The notes under the pieces are model-generated. The model worked only from the letters and a program-made list of their open reading frames with translations. It had not been told where the DNA came from and ran no database searches. DNA of 64,000 nt. Source: Nitrobacter vulgaris (GTDB lineage: Bacteria; Pseudomonadota; Alphaproteobacteria; Rhizobiales; Xanthobacteraceae). The position numbers and the translations under genes are program-made. The stretch covers positions 186,001 through 250,000 of the forward strand of contig NZ_MWPQ01000049.1 in the NCBI RefSeq assembly GCF_002028545.1, written 5' to 3'. Positions 18,501 through 28,433 of the stretch are shown here, one piece after another (position 1 is the first letter of the stretch; each line of letters opens with the position of its first letter).

Positions 18501-19052
18501 CTAATGGGCCTGTGGCTTTGCCGCCGTGTGGCGGGGGGCCGACGCGGCCGCAGGCGTACAGCGGATATAAACCATGTTGCCGTAGCGGGTCGCCGCATCC
18601 GGGTCGATGAAGCGCGTGATGAGCACGTGGCCGTCGAAGGAGACGATCTCGCGATCTTTTGGACCGCCGGGGGGGCCTTCCGGCCCGATGTAGTTCTTGC
18701 CACTCTGGCTACCCTTAAGCCGCAACTCCTGCGGCGTCGCCTCGTCGGCAAGATGCATGATGACGCCGCCATTGCCGCCTGCGCTGATCACGTAAGGATT
18801 TTTGCACTGCGCCCTGGCCGCGGCCTCGGTCCGAGACCGGTCGTTCGGATTTTGATAGGACGCAAGACCCCACCGTCCGACCAGTTCCTCGGCACGGACC
18901 GTGGCCGGGATCTCGGGCTCGACGGGCGGCGGGGGCGCCGGCTGCGGCGACAGTCCGATCGAGCCGAACGACCCGCATCCGCCGAGAAACACCGCCAGGG
19001 CCGCGGCCGCCCCAAGGTTCAAAGCCGCGCGTCCGCCGTCTGATTTGACCAT
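18501..19052 (-). CDS. Predicted lipoprotein of unknown function, possibly AprI/Inh-like
   Basis: 183 residues from the ATG at 19052 (MVKSDGGRAALN). A hydrophobic segment ends in the lipobox-like LGGCGS, with Cys at about residue 25 as the lipidation site, followed by a Pro-rich linker. The folded part contains ELVGRWGLASYQNP, RTEAAARAQCKNPYVIS and a C-terminal VYIRC, resembling small envelope beta-barrel inhibitors of the AprI/Inh type; that resemblance is tentative. It is divergent from groES. Confidence 0.65.
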   Translation of the reverse strand: MVKSDGGRAALNLGAAAALAVFLGGCGSFGSIGLSPQPAPPPPVEPEIPATVRAEELVGRWGLASYQNPNDRSRTEAAARAQCKNPYVISAGGNGGVIMHLADEATPQELRLKGSQSGKNYIGPEGPPGGPKDREIVSFDGHVLITRFIDPDAATRYGNMVYIRCTPAAASAPRHTAAKPQAH

Positions 19053-19202
19053 TGTAAATACCCCGACCGAATTTCCGACCGCTGTGCCCCCAGCAGCCGG
19101 ACCTAAAAAATGAGATCGCAGCACCCGCACTCGCCAAGGCGGAGAAGCTACGACATGCTTGCGTCTATCCTACACGCCCTCACCAACGGCTTAAGAGGCT
19201 TG

Positions 19203-19229
19203 CTTGACAGCATGGCTGCCAAGCCATAT
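19203..19229 (+). promoter_or_regulatory. Putative heat-shock type promoter for groESL
   Basis: CTTGAC (19203-19208) and CCATAT (19224-19229) are separated by 15 bases, close to the alphaproteobacterial RpoH/vegetative hybrid pattern. Transcription would begin just before the CIRCE-like element at 19242, the usual architecture of groE operons. The assignment is by pattern only. Confidence 0.55.
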
Positions 19230-19241
19230 CCCCGCCCACGA

Positions 19242-19268
19242 ATAGCACTCTCGGAATATGATTGCCAA
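19242..19268 (+). promoter_or_regulatory. Degenerate CIRCE element (HrcA operator) before groES
   Basis: ATAGCACTC (19242-19250), a nine-base spacer, and GATTGCCAA (19260-19268) match the CIRCE consensus TTAGCACTC-N9-GAGTGCTAA at 8 of 9 and 7 of 9 positions with exact spacing. It lies immediately downstream of the putative promoter and 90 bases before the groES start. HrcA binding is inferred; hrcA is not in the window. Confidence 0.65.
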
Positions 19269-19358
19269 AAAGATACGAATCGCTCGGCCGTCGTGAATCA
19301 GAGCGCATGCATCCATCGATGGCAATTCAGAGTCCTGCGAACCCCCCGGAGGAGCGTT

Positions 19359-19655
19359 ATGGCTAAGACCAAATTTCGTCCGCTGCATGACCGTGTTGTG
19401 GTCAAACGGATTGATGCCGAGGAAAAGACTAAAGGCGGCATCATCATTCCCGACACGGCAAAGGAAAAGCCCTCCCAGGGCGAGGTCGTGGCCGTTGGTC
19501 CCGGCGGACGCGACGAAACCGGAAAGCTCACGCCGATCGATGTCAAGGTCGGCGACAAGGTGCTGTTCGGCAAGTGGTCGGGCACCGAGATCAAGCTCGA
19601 CGGCCAGGACCTCCTCGTCATGAAGGAATCCGACCTCATGGGCATCGTCGGCTAG
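19359..19655 (+). CDS. groES: Co-chaperonin GroES
   Basis: The 98-residue heptameric lid of the GroEL chamber. It starts [15 protein letters not shown] with GGAGGA just upstream; in the same frame the reading stays open to the left, but this ATG is the family start. Canonical blocks are [15 protein letters not shown] (the mobile loop), [13 protein letters not shown] and [14 protein letters not shown]. It is followed by groEL after an unusually long 177-base spacer that contains a dispersed-repeat hairpin. Confidence 0.98.
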   Translation: MAKTKFRPLHDRVVVKRIDAEEKTKGGIIIPDTAKEKPSQGEVVAVGPGGRDETGKLTPIDVKVGDKVLFGKWSGTEIKLDGQDLLVMKESDLMGIVG

Positions 19656-19690
19656 CGTCCCTCCGCAATCAACCGCTTCGATTGAAGCGT

Positions 19691-19740
19691 CATGTCCGGA
19701 CATGATCCGGGCATCCATCTTTCAAAACGATGGATGCCGG
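19691..19740. repeat. Dispersed repeat with hairpin inside the groES-groEL spacer (family R3)
   Basis: CATGTCCGGACATG (19691-19704) is a perfect palindrome, followed by CCGGGCATCCAT paired with ATGGATGCCGG (19707-19740, one bulged G). Sequence of the GTCATG-CCGGGCAT-GGATGCC type recurs at 26790-26925 and 53171-53262. Being within the presumed bicistronic message, the stem could influence the groES:groEL expression ratio or mRNA processing. Confidence 0.75.
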
Positions 19741-19826
19741 CATAGGTGCGAAGCGACGCCGTTCTTCGAACGGCTATGCTCGGCAAAGACGCCCAAGGGA
19801 AGCGGCACACAACAAACCAGGAGTAA

Positions 19827-21479
<1,653 letters not shown>

Positions 21480-21504
21480 ACTCCTTCAACGGCACGACTT
21501 CGTC

Positions 21505-21535
21505 AGAAGGCCGCCTCCGGGCGGCCTTCTTTTTT
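21505..21535 (+). terminator. Intrinsic terminator of groESL
   Basis: AGAAGGCCGCC (21505-21515) pairs with GGCGGCCTTCT (21520-21530) around a four-base loop and runs into a T-tract to 21535. It lies 25 bases after the groEL stop, a textbook intrinsic terminator. Confidence 0.92.
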
Positions 21536-21585
21536 CGCGAAGTGGGTTTTAGGGTAAGGGCCGATTCGACAAGCGGGGATTCTCC

Positions 21586-22782
21586 ATGCGCGCGCTGCGG
21601 CTGTGCCTGATCAGTCTAACGATGGCTTTACCGGGACCTCTGCGGGCGCAAGACCGGCCGCTTCCCAAAGCTACGCCCGGCGCGGAGGTGAGATACTTCA
21701 CCTCCATCGACGGACTGATGGAGGGCAATGCGGACGTTATCCTTAAAGAGACCCGCCAGGGCAAGACGGTCACGGGCGCCGTTCTCGATGTGTGTTACCC
21801 TGCGGAGAAAGGCTCGAGCCGCAAGGACCGCTTCGTCGCCAACCTCGCGGTGAACGGTTCGACCCTGACCGGCAGCACACAAAGCATCGCCGACAAGCTG
21901 CCGGTCACGGTGAAGCTCACACGCAAGCCCACAGGCGATACCTTCGAGTTCGGGGGCAGGATCAGCGTCGGCCAAAAAGTTACCGACGTGACCTCGACAG
22001 ACAATTCCGACCTCAGCGAGGCTGAGTTCAACGATGCCCGGATGACCGATGACGGCATCAGCGCATCGCCGAAGGATTTCACCGAGGTATCTCCCGAAGC
22101 AATCGCCGTGAAAGTGAAGATCGACGCAGCGATCGACCTGCTCAAAAGTTTGAGAGAACAAAATGTCGAGGTGCTGCTGAACAGCCTCGAGGTGACTTGC
22201 GAGGCGCTGCGGGCGGGAGCGCAGGTCATCGACATCAACGTCGATCCTGAGCGCTCCCCCTCCCTTCTCGCTCGGTTGAAAGCAACGCCCGGCGTGGTCG
22301 CCGCGGGCTGGAGCGCCGGGATGTTCGATATGGAGCGCACCATCCGGTTTCCGGCCGCAGAATGGCGTGACAAGGGCAAACTCAATCGCGACAAGCTTGC
22401 GACCGCTATCTCCGGTGTGCTGGAAAAAGCTTTGAATGCAAAGCCGGCGTCAGCAAAATGGAGTGACAACACCGGCAAACTGACGTTGACGTTCAAACGC
22501 CCCAGCGTGCTGGTTCCGGCGCTCGGGTTGACCGACACCATCAAAGTGACAGCATTGCCAGGCCCTGACAGGCCCGATGAATCCGATCACATCATGCTTT
22601 GGTTCGGCGCTCCCTCGACTAGCACTGCGGACGAAACCGATGGGCCGAGGCTCGGTCTTACCGACGATCTGTCAGCGGACGACGGCGAGAGTAACGAGAC
22701 CAATGACAGCGGCACGCTGGATGCGCTGGCGAAACAGTTCAAAGCCCAGCGCTGGGACGTCGACAAATCGGCCTGGAAATAG
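21586..22782 (+). CDS. Exported protein of unknown function
   Basis: 398 residues with an N-terminal signal peptide (about 1-22, ending GPLRAQ). The mature part contains TPGAEVRYFTSIDGLMEGNADVILKETR-type sequence (shown here as its key segments RYFTSIDGLM and DVILKETRQG), a Lys/Thr-rich middle and an acidic Asp/Glu/Ser/Thr tail (about 345-380). I do not recognise a domain. It is preceded by the groESL terminator, so it has its own promoter, and followed by a dispersed repeat. Codon use looks like that of its neighbours. Confidence 0.7.
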   Translation: MRALRLCLISLTMALPGPLRAQDRPLPKATPGAEVRYFTSIDGLMEGNADVILKETRQGKTVTGAVLDVCYPAEKGSSRKDRFVANLAVNGSTLTGSTQSIADKLPVTVKLTRKPTGDTFEFGGRISVGQKVTDVTSTDNSDLSEAEFNDARMTDDGISASPKDFTEVSPEAIAVKVKIDAAIDLLKSLREQNVEVLLNSLEVTCEALRAGAQVIDINVDPERSPSLLARLKATPGVVAAGWSAGMFDMERTIRFPAAEWRDKGKLNRDKLATAISGVLEKALNAKPASAKWSDNTGKLTLTFKRPSVLVPALGLTDTIKVTALPGPDRPDESDHIMLWFGAPSTSTADETDGPRLGLTDDLSADDGESNETNDSGTLDALAKQFKAQRWDVDKSAWK

Positions 22783-22894
22783 CGGGTATCCGGTCTTCGC
22801 GGCAAAGGAATCGCGATCCGTACACGCACGGCATAACTCACAATCTAGAGTGCTCCACCGCTTCACGGAAACGGTGCAAGGACTCTACCTTTGT

Positions 22895-22943
22895 GACGCG
22901 TTTTCTTCACGCGAACCGGATCCGCTTCGCTTGAAACGCTCTA
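22895..22943. repeat. Dispersed palindromic repeat, family R1
   Basis: GACGCGTTTTCTTCACGCGAA...CGCTTGAAACGCTC is an inverted-orientation copy of the element at 16425. Its last bases (CTA at 22941-22943) form the stop codon of the minus-strand gene that follows, so the element appears to have landed against, or created, that gene's 3' end. A small ACCGCTTC/GAAACGGT hairpin precedes it. Confidence 0.8.
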
Positions 22944-23348
22944 ATTTGTATTAAGATGAAAGCGCAGCGTGGTCGGTCCGACAAACGAGATCTCATCGTC
23001 CTGTCGCTCCCAGGTCACGGCAGCGGAAAGCGCCGCAGCCAGATCGTCATCGGCCTGAGCTTTCTCCGGCGGACAGGAGCGATCCTCCAACGGACCGGCC
23101 GCGAAGATGACGGTGTTGCCGGCAACCGAAAACTGGCCTCTTCCGCCTTTGCACCACAATTCGAGTTTGACCCCGCCACTGTCGTCAATGTCCAGCGATG
23201 GCACCCGCTTCGAACCGGGCTGCGGCGATGCATCCAGCGTCATCTCGAAACCGAACGGAAATCCATCCTGCGCCGACGCCGGCCACGCGCCGGCGGCTCC
23301 CAGCGCGACCAGGACCACACCCAACACGAACCCAAACCTTGCAGCCAT
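22941..23348 (-). CDS. Small exported protein, possible META/HslJ-like fold
   Basis: 135 residues with a clear signal peptide (about 1-27, AAGAWPASAQ). The mature part has LELWCKGGRGQFSVAGNTVIF, quoted here by its segments LWCKGGRGQF and AGNTVIFAAG, then SCPPEKAQADDDLAAAL and a C-terminal beta-rich end TTLRFHLNTN. The GNTVxF...C...LxxAL...LRF order resembles META-domain proteins, but this is a weak, by-eye similarity. The terminal codon is supplied by a dispersed repeat. Confidence 0.6.
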   Translation of the reverse strand: MAARFGFVLGVVLVALGAAGAWPASAQDGFPFGFEMTLDASPQPGSKRVPSLDIDDSGGVKLELWCKGGRGQFSVAGNTVIFAAGPLEDRSCPPEKAQADDDLAAALSAAVTWERQDDEISFVGPTTLRFHLNTN

Positions 23349-23438
23349 CTGCCCTCATTGAACGAGCTGAGACTGAAAGAACCAGTCGCCGTTCTACAAG
23401 TTGAACGGACTGGAATCAGCCTCTCGTCATCTTTGGGA

Positions 23439-23560
23439 TCGAGCGCGATCTTCTCGAAACCGATTTCCACTTTGCTCGGCTCTTCGGGTTGGGATCATGC
23501 TAAGAGCTTTTTGACGCGTTTTCTTCACACGAGCCGGCATCCACTTCGCTCGAAAATGCT
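23439..23560. repeat. Two dispersed repeats in tandem: degenerate R2 unit and R1 unit
   Basis: From 23439 to 23501 the sequence resembles the GAGCATGATC...CCGATTTCCACTTT...GGGATCATGC element (compare 1746-1794 and 45419-45467) with several changes. From 23513 to 23560, GACGCGTTTTCTTCACACGAG...CGCTCGAAAATGC is an R1 copy. Together with the next element they fill the 403-base gap between 23348 and 23752; no gene is seen there. Confidence 0.75.
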
Positions 23561-23576
23561 ATAGTGCGTTGATCAA

Positions 23577-23721
23577 CGTCATTGCGAGCCGGCCGATGGC
23601 GACGTGTGGCGGCATCCCAACGCCAACGAAGCAACCCAGCTTTTTCTTCAACCTCTGGATTGTCTCGTTTCACGCGCAAACCGGCGCAAACCAATTAATC
23701 GGTCCCCGGCTCGCAATGACG
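23577..23721. mobile_element. MITE-like element with 16-bp perfect terminal inverted repeats
   Basis: CGTCATTGCGAGCCGG (23577-23592) is exactly repeated in inverse at 23706-23721, bounding a 145-bp non-coding segment. Internally, weakly symmetric CGAAGCAACCCAG and CTGGATTG motifs occur. The CGTCATTGCGAGC...GCTCGCAATGACG pattern is, from memory, abundant in Bradyrhizobium-group genomes. No target duplication is evident at the ends and no transposase is encoded, so mobility is inferred. Confidence 0.65.
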
Positions 23722-23751
23722 AGGCGGTCGGTTCAACCAACCTCATCTGCT

Positions 23752-24186
23752 TTAAGTGCCGTCCTCTCCCGACCCGGGGGTTTGATCCGTATGGCCATAG
23801 GACGGAGCCGCAGGCTCAGCCATCGCCCAACTCGTGTCCGGCACAGGGGTGGGCTTTGGCGCGGCGCGCTTGGCCACTGCCTTTTTCGTCGAGGCCCTGC
23901 GCTTCGCCGCCGGCTTCCTTGCGGATTTACCGGTGGATCTCTTGGCTGACTTCTTGGCGGATTTTTTGGTGGATTTCCCTGGAGATTTTCTGGCGGATTT
24001 TTTCGCTGATTTCTTTGCCGACTTCTTCTTCACGGCCTTCTTTTTTGAAGCCGTCTTCGCCGCCTTCTTGCCAGACTTCTTTGCGGACTTCTTCGTGGAT
24101 TTCTTGTTCGCCGCTACGGCCTTCTTCTTGCTCTTCTTGGCCTTAACGCCCTTCGCCTTGCTGGATTTCTTAGCTTTCTTAGCCAT
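23752..24186 (-). CDS. Lysine-rich histone H1-like protein
   Basis: 144 residues from an ATG at 24186 with AGGAGGA upstream (an in-frame start 60 bases earlier is less likely). About three quarters is built of KKSAKKS/KKAAKTASKKK/RKSPGKSTKKS-type repeats, the composition of eukaryotic H1 tails and bacterial Hc1/AlgP-like DNA-binding proteins. The C-terminal 35 residues are different (PTPVPDTSWAMAEPAAPSYG). Likely a nucleoid- or polyanion-binding protein; no globular domain is visible. It follows glcF with 23 bases between them. Confidence 0.78.
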   Translation of the reverse strand: MAKKAKKSSKAKGVKAKKSKKKAVAANKKSTKKSAKKSGKKAAKTASKKKAVKKKSAKKSAKKSARKSPGKSTKKSAKKSAKRSTGKSARKPAAKRRASTKKAVAKRAAPKPTPVPDTSWAMAEPAAPSYGHTDQTPGSGEDGT

Positions 24187-24209
24187 CGTGATCCTCCTGT
24201 TGCCGCCGA

Positions 24210-25523
24210 TCAATTCAGTCCTGGCCGAGGGCCGCCCGTCGCCCAATCGAGAAGTTCAATCGTGTGAACAACAGGGACCGACGTTCCGCCGGCAATCTGA
24301 ATCATGCACCCGATGTTTCCGGCGGCAATCATGTCCGGCTTGACGCTTGCGATGTTGGCGACCTTTCGGTCGCGCAGTCGGCCCGCAATGTCAGGCTGGA
24401 GAATGTTGTATGTCCCCGCCGAACCGCAACACAAATGACCCTCGGGTATATCTTTCACTACGAATCCATTCTTGAAAAGCAAATCTTTCGGAAGCTGCGT
24501 GATTTTCTGGCCATGCTGAAGCGAACAGGCGGAGTGATAGGCGATGACAAGCTCGCTGCGGCTCGGCGGCGGCGGCAGGTCGAGGCTGGCGACATACTCC
24601 GTGATATCCTTGGCCAAGCCTGAGACCTTCGCGGCAGGTCCGGCGAAGTCGCGGTCCTCCCGCAGCAGGTAACCGTAATCCTTGATGACGGTGCCGCAGC
24701 CAGAGGTCGTGACCAGGATGGCATCGAGACCATCCCGTTCCGCTTCGCGGGTCCAGGCTCTGATGTTGGCCCGCGCACGCGCCAGGGCGTCCCGATCGTC
24801 GCCCATGTGATGTGTCAGCGCGCCACAACACTGCTCGTCCGCCACCAGCACCACTTCGACGCCGTGACGGGTTAACAGGCGGATCGCGGCCTCGTTGATA
24901 CGCGGCGCCAGCACCTGCTGGGCGCAGCCTTGCAGCAGAGCGACGCGGCCACGCCTCATACCCGTCGCTGGAAACACACTTCCCGCAGCCGCTCCGGGAG
25001 AGGGCAGCGACGCGGGCGCGAGCGCCAACATCGCCTTGATCCTGTGCAGCAACGTCGGCGTCACGCCCCCCTTCGAGCCCGGCAGCAGGGCTGCGAATGG
25101 CCGCCCGAAGCGCGCAAGGGTCATGCTGACCCGAAAGATTCTCGGCCGCGGCAGCACGAAAGCGAGAACGGCTCGAAGCAGCCGTTCGGAAACCGGGCGC
25201 GCATACTCCTTCTCGATTTTGACACGCGCCTGATCCACCAGGTGCATGTAATTGACCCCGGAGGGGCAGGTCGTCATGCAGGCAAGACACGACAGACAGC
25301 GATCGATGTGTTTGACGACCTCAGCCGTTGGTGGCTCGTTCTTTTCGAGCATCTGCTTGATCAGGTAAATCCGGCCGCGCGGGCTATCGAGTTCGTCGCC
25401 GAGCAACACATAGGTCGGGCACGTCGCCGTGCAGAATCCGCAATGGACGCACTTACGGAGGATCTTGTCCGCCTCGGCAATGTCAGAATCGCTCAGTTGA
25501 GCGGGCGTGAATTCGGTTTTCAT
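24210..25523 (-). CDS. glcF: Glycolate oxidase iron-sulfur subunit GlcF
   Basis: The 437-residue electron-transfer subunit of glycolate dehydrogenase, which oxidises glycolate to glyoxylate at the membrane. Two 4Fe-4S motifs are present near the N-terminus, CVHCGFCTATCPTY (about 25-38) and CLSCLACMTTCPSG (about 73-86), followed by the two CCG domains (DEQCCGALTHH, HLCCGSAGTYN). Its ATG overlaps the glcE stop by one base (TGATG), so the three glc genes are an operon in the order glcD, glcE, glcF. Confidence 0.96.
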   Translation of the reverse strand: MKTEFTPAQLSDSDIAEADKILRKCVHCGFCTATCPTYVLLGDELDSPRGRIYLIKQMLEKNEPPTAEVVKHIDRCLSCLACMTTCPSGVNYMHLVDQARVKIEKEYARPVSERLLRAVLAFVLPRPRIFRVSMTLARFGRPFAALLPGSKGGVTPTLLHRIKAMLALAPASLPSPGAAAGSVFPATGMRRGRVALLQGCAQQVLAPRINEAAIRLLTRHGVEVVLVADEQCCGALTHHMGDDRDALARARANIRAWTREAERDGLDAILVTTSGCGTVIKDYGYLLREDRDFAGPAAKVSGLAKDITEYVASLDLPPPPSRSELVIAYHSACSLQHGQKITQLPKDLLFKNGFVVKDIPEGHLCCGSAGTYNILQPDIAGRLRDRKVANIASVKPDMIAAGNIGCMIQIAGGTSVPVVHTIELLDWATGGPRPGLN

Positions 25524-26761
25524 CAGATCGGCATCCGGGTCAGCCTGCCGCGATTAAAAATGCTTTTGGGGTCGAAGCTCTGCCGCACCCGCTCGGCCAG
25601 CGCTGCGACGCCTTTTGCCTGCGGATGAAACACATCGACAGTTCGGCGCAATCCCTCGTCGGCCCGCAGCAGGGTCGCGTGCCCGCCGAGCGGAGCGAGC
25701 CGACGACGCAGCGATGCGGCATGTGCATCGACCGACGGCGGCAGCGCCGCCCAGAGCAATCCGCCAGCCCAGTCGTAGATCACCTCGCCGCCGGTCTCAC
25801 GCGTCAGCGTCTGTCCGAAGACTCCCCCGGATGCCGGAGGACAGACGATCCTCCACACCGGCCAAGCGCCCAGTGGGCCATCAGCCGCGAAGGGCGCAAC
25901 GTCCCGAATCTCGCGCCACAGCGCCGCCGATTCAGCGTTCTCAACAAATTCGGCCGCGCCGAAAGACGCAAGGTCAGCTGCAAGCGCCGCTCCGCGATGA
26001 ACGACGGAGGCGGCGATACCCTCCAGCCGCAACAGCGTCGCAGTCTGTCCCATGGATGCGAGACCAGCCAGCGCGCCTCGCGCCGCCTTGAGAGCTGAGT
26101 GCGGCGTGTGCGCCGCCCCCGAAACGTCGTAGGGAGAACCCAGCGCGGCCGTCATTGCTCGGTTGGCGGCGAGGTCATCGAGCCCGCGCAACACCAACGT
26201 GCGCTCGGCCTCCGCCTTCGGCATCACCTTGAGCGTCACCTCGGTCATGATCGCCAGCGTGCCCCACGATCCGGCCAGCAACTTGCAGAGATCATAGCCG
26301 GTGACGTTCTTCACCACCCTACCCCCGGCCTTGAAACTGTCGCCGAAGCCGGAAACCGCGTGAGCGCCGAGCAGATGGTCCCGCACGCCACCGGCCTTGA
26401 TACGGCGCGGTCCGGCTAACCCGGCGCCAATCATGCCGCCGATGGTCCCTCGTCCAGACCGGGAGTCTAACAACACGGCAGGATTCATCGGCTCAAACGA
26501 AAACTCCTGATTCTTGGAATCGAGCAGCGACAGCACCTCATCCAACGGTGCGCCGGCCTGCACCGTGATGATGAGTTCGCTCGGCTCGTAGCAGGTCACC
26601 GCGTTCAGCGCCGACACATCGAGCACCGCGTTGGTCATCATCACATGGCCGATCGACCGCTTCGATCCGTGCCCGATGATCTCAAGCGGCTGTTCGCCCG
26701 CAATGGCGGTGCGCACCGCGGCCTCAACGTCGGCGGCATCGCGTATGTGCAGGATGTTCAC
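25523..26761 (-). CDS. glcE: Glycolate oxidase FAD-binding subunit GlcE
   Basis: A 412-residue FAD-binding (PCMH-type) subunit, shorter than GlcD. Features are PLEIIGHGSKRSIG, LDVSALNAVTCYEPSE, the flavin-loop GTIGGMIGAGLAGPRR and GRVVKNVTGYDLCKLLAGS, ending DPKSIFNRGRL. Translation begins at GTG (MNILHIRDAADV). Coupled to glcF by a 1-base overlap and separated from glcD by 178 bases holding a dispersed repeat. Confidence 0.95.
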   Translation of the reverse strand: MNILHIRDAADVEAAVRTAIAGEQPLEIIGHGSKRSIGHVMMTNAVLDVSALNAVTCYEPSELIITVQAGAPLDEVLSLLDSKNQEFSFEPMNPAVLLDSRSGRGTIGGMIGAGLAGPRRIKAGGVRDHLLGAHAVSGFGDSFKAGGRVVKNVTGYDLCKLLAGSWGTLAIMTEVTLKVMPKAEAERTLVLRGLDDLAANRAMTAALGSPYDVSGAAHTPHSALKAARGALAGLASMGQTATLLRLEGIAASVVHRGAALAADLASFGAAEFVENAESAALWREIRDVAPFAADGPLGAWPVWRIVCPPASGGVFGQTLTRETGGEVIYDWAGGLLWAALPPSVDAHAASLRRRLAPLGGHATLLRADEGLRRTVDVFHPQAKGVAALAERVRQSFDPKSIFNRGRLTRMPI

Positions 26762-26789
26762 GGCTGCCTCAATGCGGCGGAGCTGTCAT

Positions 26790-26925
26790 GGCCGGCATGC
26801 CCGGGCTCCTCCCGGCCATCCCCGTCTTGGTCCGCAGTAAAACGTGGATGCCCGGCGCAATGGGCCTGTACTCGGGCCGGCGAAGCAAAACCCGAGTACC
26901 GGGCATGACGGAGCATGCGGATAGG
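26790..26925. repeat. Dispersed repeat (family R3) between glcD and glcE
   Basis: The segment contains GGCATGCCCGGG, CGTGGATGCCCGGC and TACCGGGCATGACGG, inversely arranged around CTCGGGCCGGCGAAGCAAAACCCGAG, a hairpin-forming inner palindrome. It resembles the elements in the groES-groEL spacer and before the DciA-like gene. It interrupts an otherwise tightly packed operon. Confidence 0.7.
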
Positions 26926-26939
26926 ACGTCGCCTTATCA

Positions 26940-28433
26940 TCAAAATCTCGGCAGATCCGGAAACGGCAGCTTGCCGCCGTGCACATGAACGCGGCCGAGT
27001 TCGGCGCAGCGGTGCAGCGTCGGAAACACCTTGCCTGGATTGAGAAGACCCCGGGCGTCGAACGCGCATTTCAGCCGCTGCTGCTGGTTGAGATCGACTT
27101 CGCTGAACATGTGCGGCATCAGGTCTCGCTTCTCGATGCCGACGCCATGCTCGCCGGTCAGAACGCCGCCGAGTTCGACGCAGCAGCGCAGAATGTCTGC
27201 GCCGAACGCCTCCGCCTTGTCCATCTCACCGGGTTTGTTGGCATCGTACAGGATGAGCGGATGAAGATTGCCGTCGCCAGCATGGAAAACGTTGGCGACG
27301 CCGAGGCCGTACTTCTCGCCGAGATCGCGAATGAGCGCCAGCGCCCGCGGCAGCGCGCCGCGCGGAATGGTGCCGTCCATGCAGAGATAGTCGGGCGAGA
27401 TGCGGCCTACTGCCGGAAACGCCGCCTTGCGGCCGGCCCAGAACAGGTCGCGCTCCGCTTCCGAACCGGAAATCCGGCAGGTCGTCGATCCGCAGCCGAG
27501 CGCGATGGCCTCAACGCGCCTGATGAGTTCGTCAACCTCGATTGAAGAACCGTCAAGCTCGATGATCAGCAGCGCCTCGACGTCGAGCGGATAGCCGGCG
27601 TTGACGAAGGCTTCGGCGGCGTGGATCGCCGGCCTGTCCATCATCTCCATGCCGCCGGGAATGATGCCGGCGCCGATGATCCGCGCCACGCATTCACCCG
27701 CCGCTTCCACCTGCGAGAATCCGACCATCAGCGCCCGCGCGGTTTCCGGCTTCCGCAGAATGCGGACGGTGACCTCGGTGACGACGCCGAGCAAACCTTC
27801 GGACCCCGTGATGATGCCCATCAGGTCATAACCCGCCTGCTCGGGCGTCTTGCCGCCGATGCGCAGGACTTCGCCGGACATCAGCACAAGCTCGCAGCCG
27901 AGCACGTTGTTGGTTGTCATGCCGTACTTCAGACAGTGAACACCGCCGGAATTTTCCGCGATGTTGCCACCGATCGAGCAGGCGATCTGCGACGAAGGAT
28001 CCGGCGCGTAGTAGAACCCGGCATGGGCTACAGCTTGGCTGATCGCGAGGTTGGTGACGCCGGGCTCGGTGACGACAACGCGGTTGTCGAAATCGATCTC
28101 ACGGATGCGCTTAAACTTGCTGAGGCCGAGGAGCACCGCGTCGGCCAACGGCAACGCTCCACCCGACAGCGAGGTGCCGGAGCCGCGCGGCACCACCTTG
28201 ATGCCGTGATCGAAGCAGTATTTCAGAACGCGCGACACCTGCGCGGTGGTTTCCGGCAATACCACCACCATCGGCGGCTGACGATAAGCGGTCAAAGCAT
28301 CCGATTCATACGGCAACATTTCCGCTGCGCTGGAAATGACCCCCTCGCCCGGCACGATTTCACGGAAATCCCGGACAATGGCGTCGCGGCGATCGAGCAC
28401 CATCTGATCCGGGGCGGGCATCATGATGGTCAT
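26940..28433 (-). CDS. glcD: Glycolate oxidase subunit GlcD (FAD-linked)
   Basis: The 497-residue catalytic FAD subunit. It starts MTIMMPAPDQMVLDRRD (28433; an upstream in-frame start lacks support). Motifs include PPMVVVLPETTAQVS, the PCMH FAD loop VVPRGSGTSLSGGALPLAD, IGGNIAENSGGVHCLKYG and the C-terminal GEHGVGIEKRDLM and ARGLLNPGKVFP. With GlcE and GlcF it salvages glycolate, relevant to photorespiratory glycolate if the organism fixes CO2 by the Calvin cycle (an inference). Confidence 0.96.
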   Translation of the reverse strand: MTIMMPAPDQMVLDRRDAIVRDFREIVPGEGVISSAAEMLPYESDALTAYRQPPMVVVLPETTAQVSRVLKYCFDHGIKVVPRGSGTSLSGGALPLADAVLLGLSKFKRIREIDFDNRVVVTEPGVTNLAISQAVAHAGFYYAPDPSSQIACSIGGNIAENSGGVHCLKYGMTTNNVLGCELVLMSGEVLRIGGKTPEQAGYDLMGIITGSEGLLGVVTEVTVRILRKPETARALMVGFSQVEAAGECVARIIGAGIIPGGMEMMDRPAIHAAEAFVNAGYPLDVEALLIIELDGSSIEVDELIRRVEAIALGCGSTTCRISGSEAERDLFWAGRKAAFPAVGRISPDYLCMDGTIPRGALPRALALIRDLGEKYGLGVANVFHAGDGNLHPLILYDANKPGEMDKAEAFGADILRCCVELGGVLTGEHGVGIEKRDLMPHMFSEVDLNQQQRLKCAFDARGLLNPGKVFPTLHRCAELGRVHVHGGKLPFPDLPRF

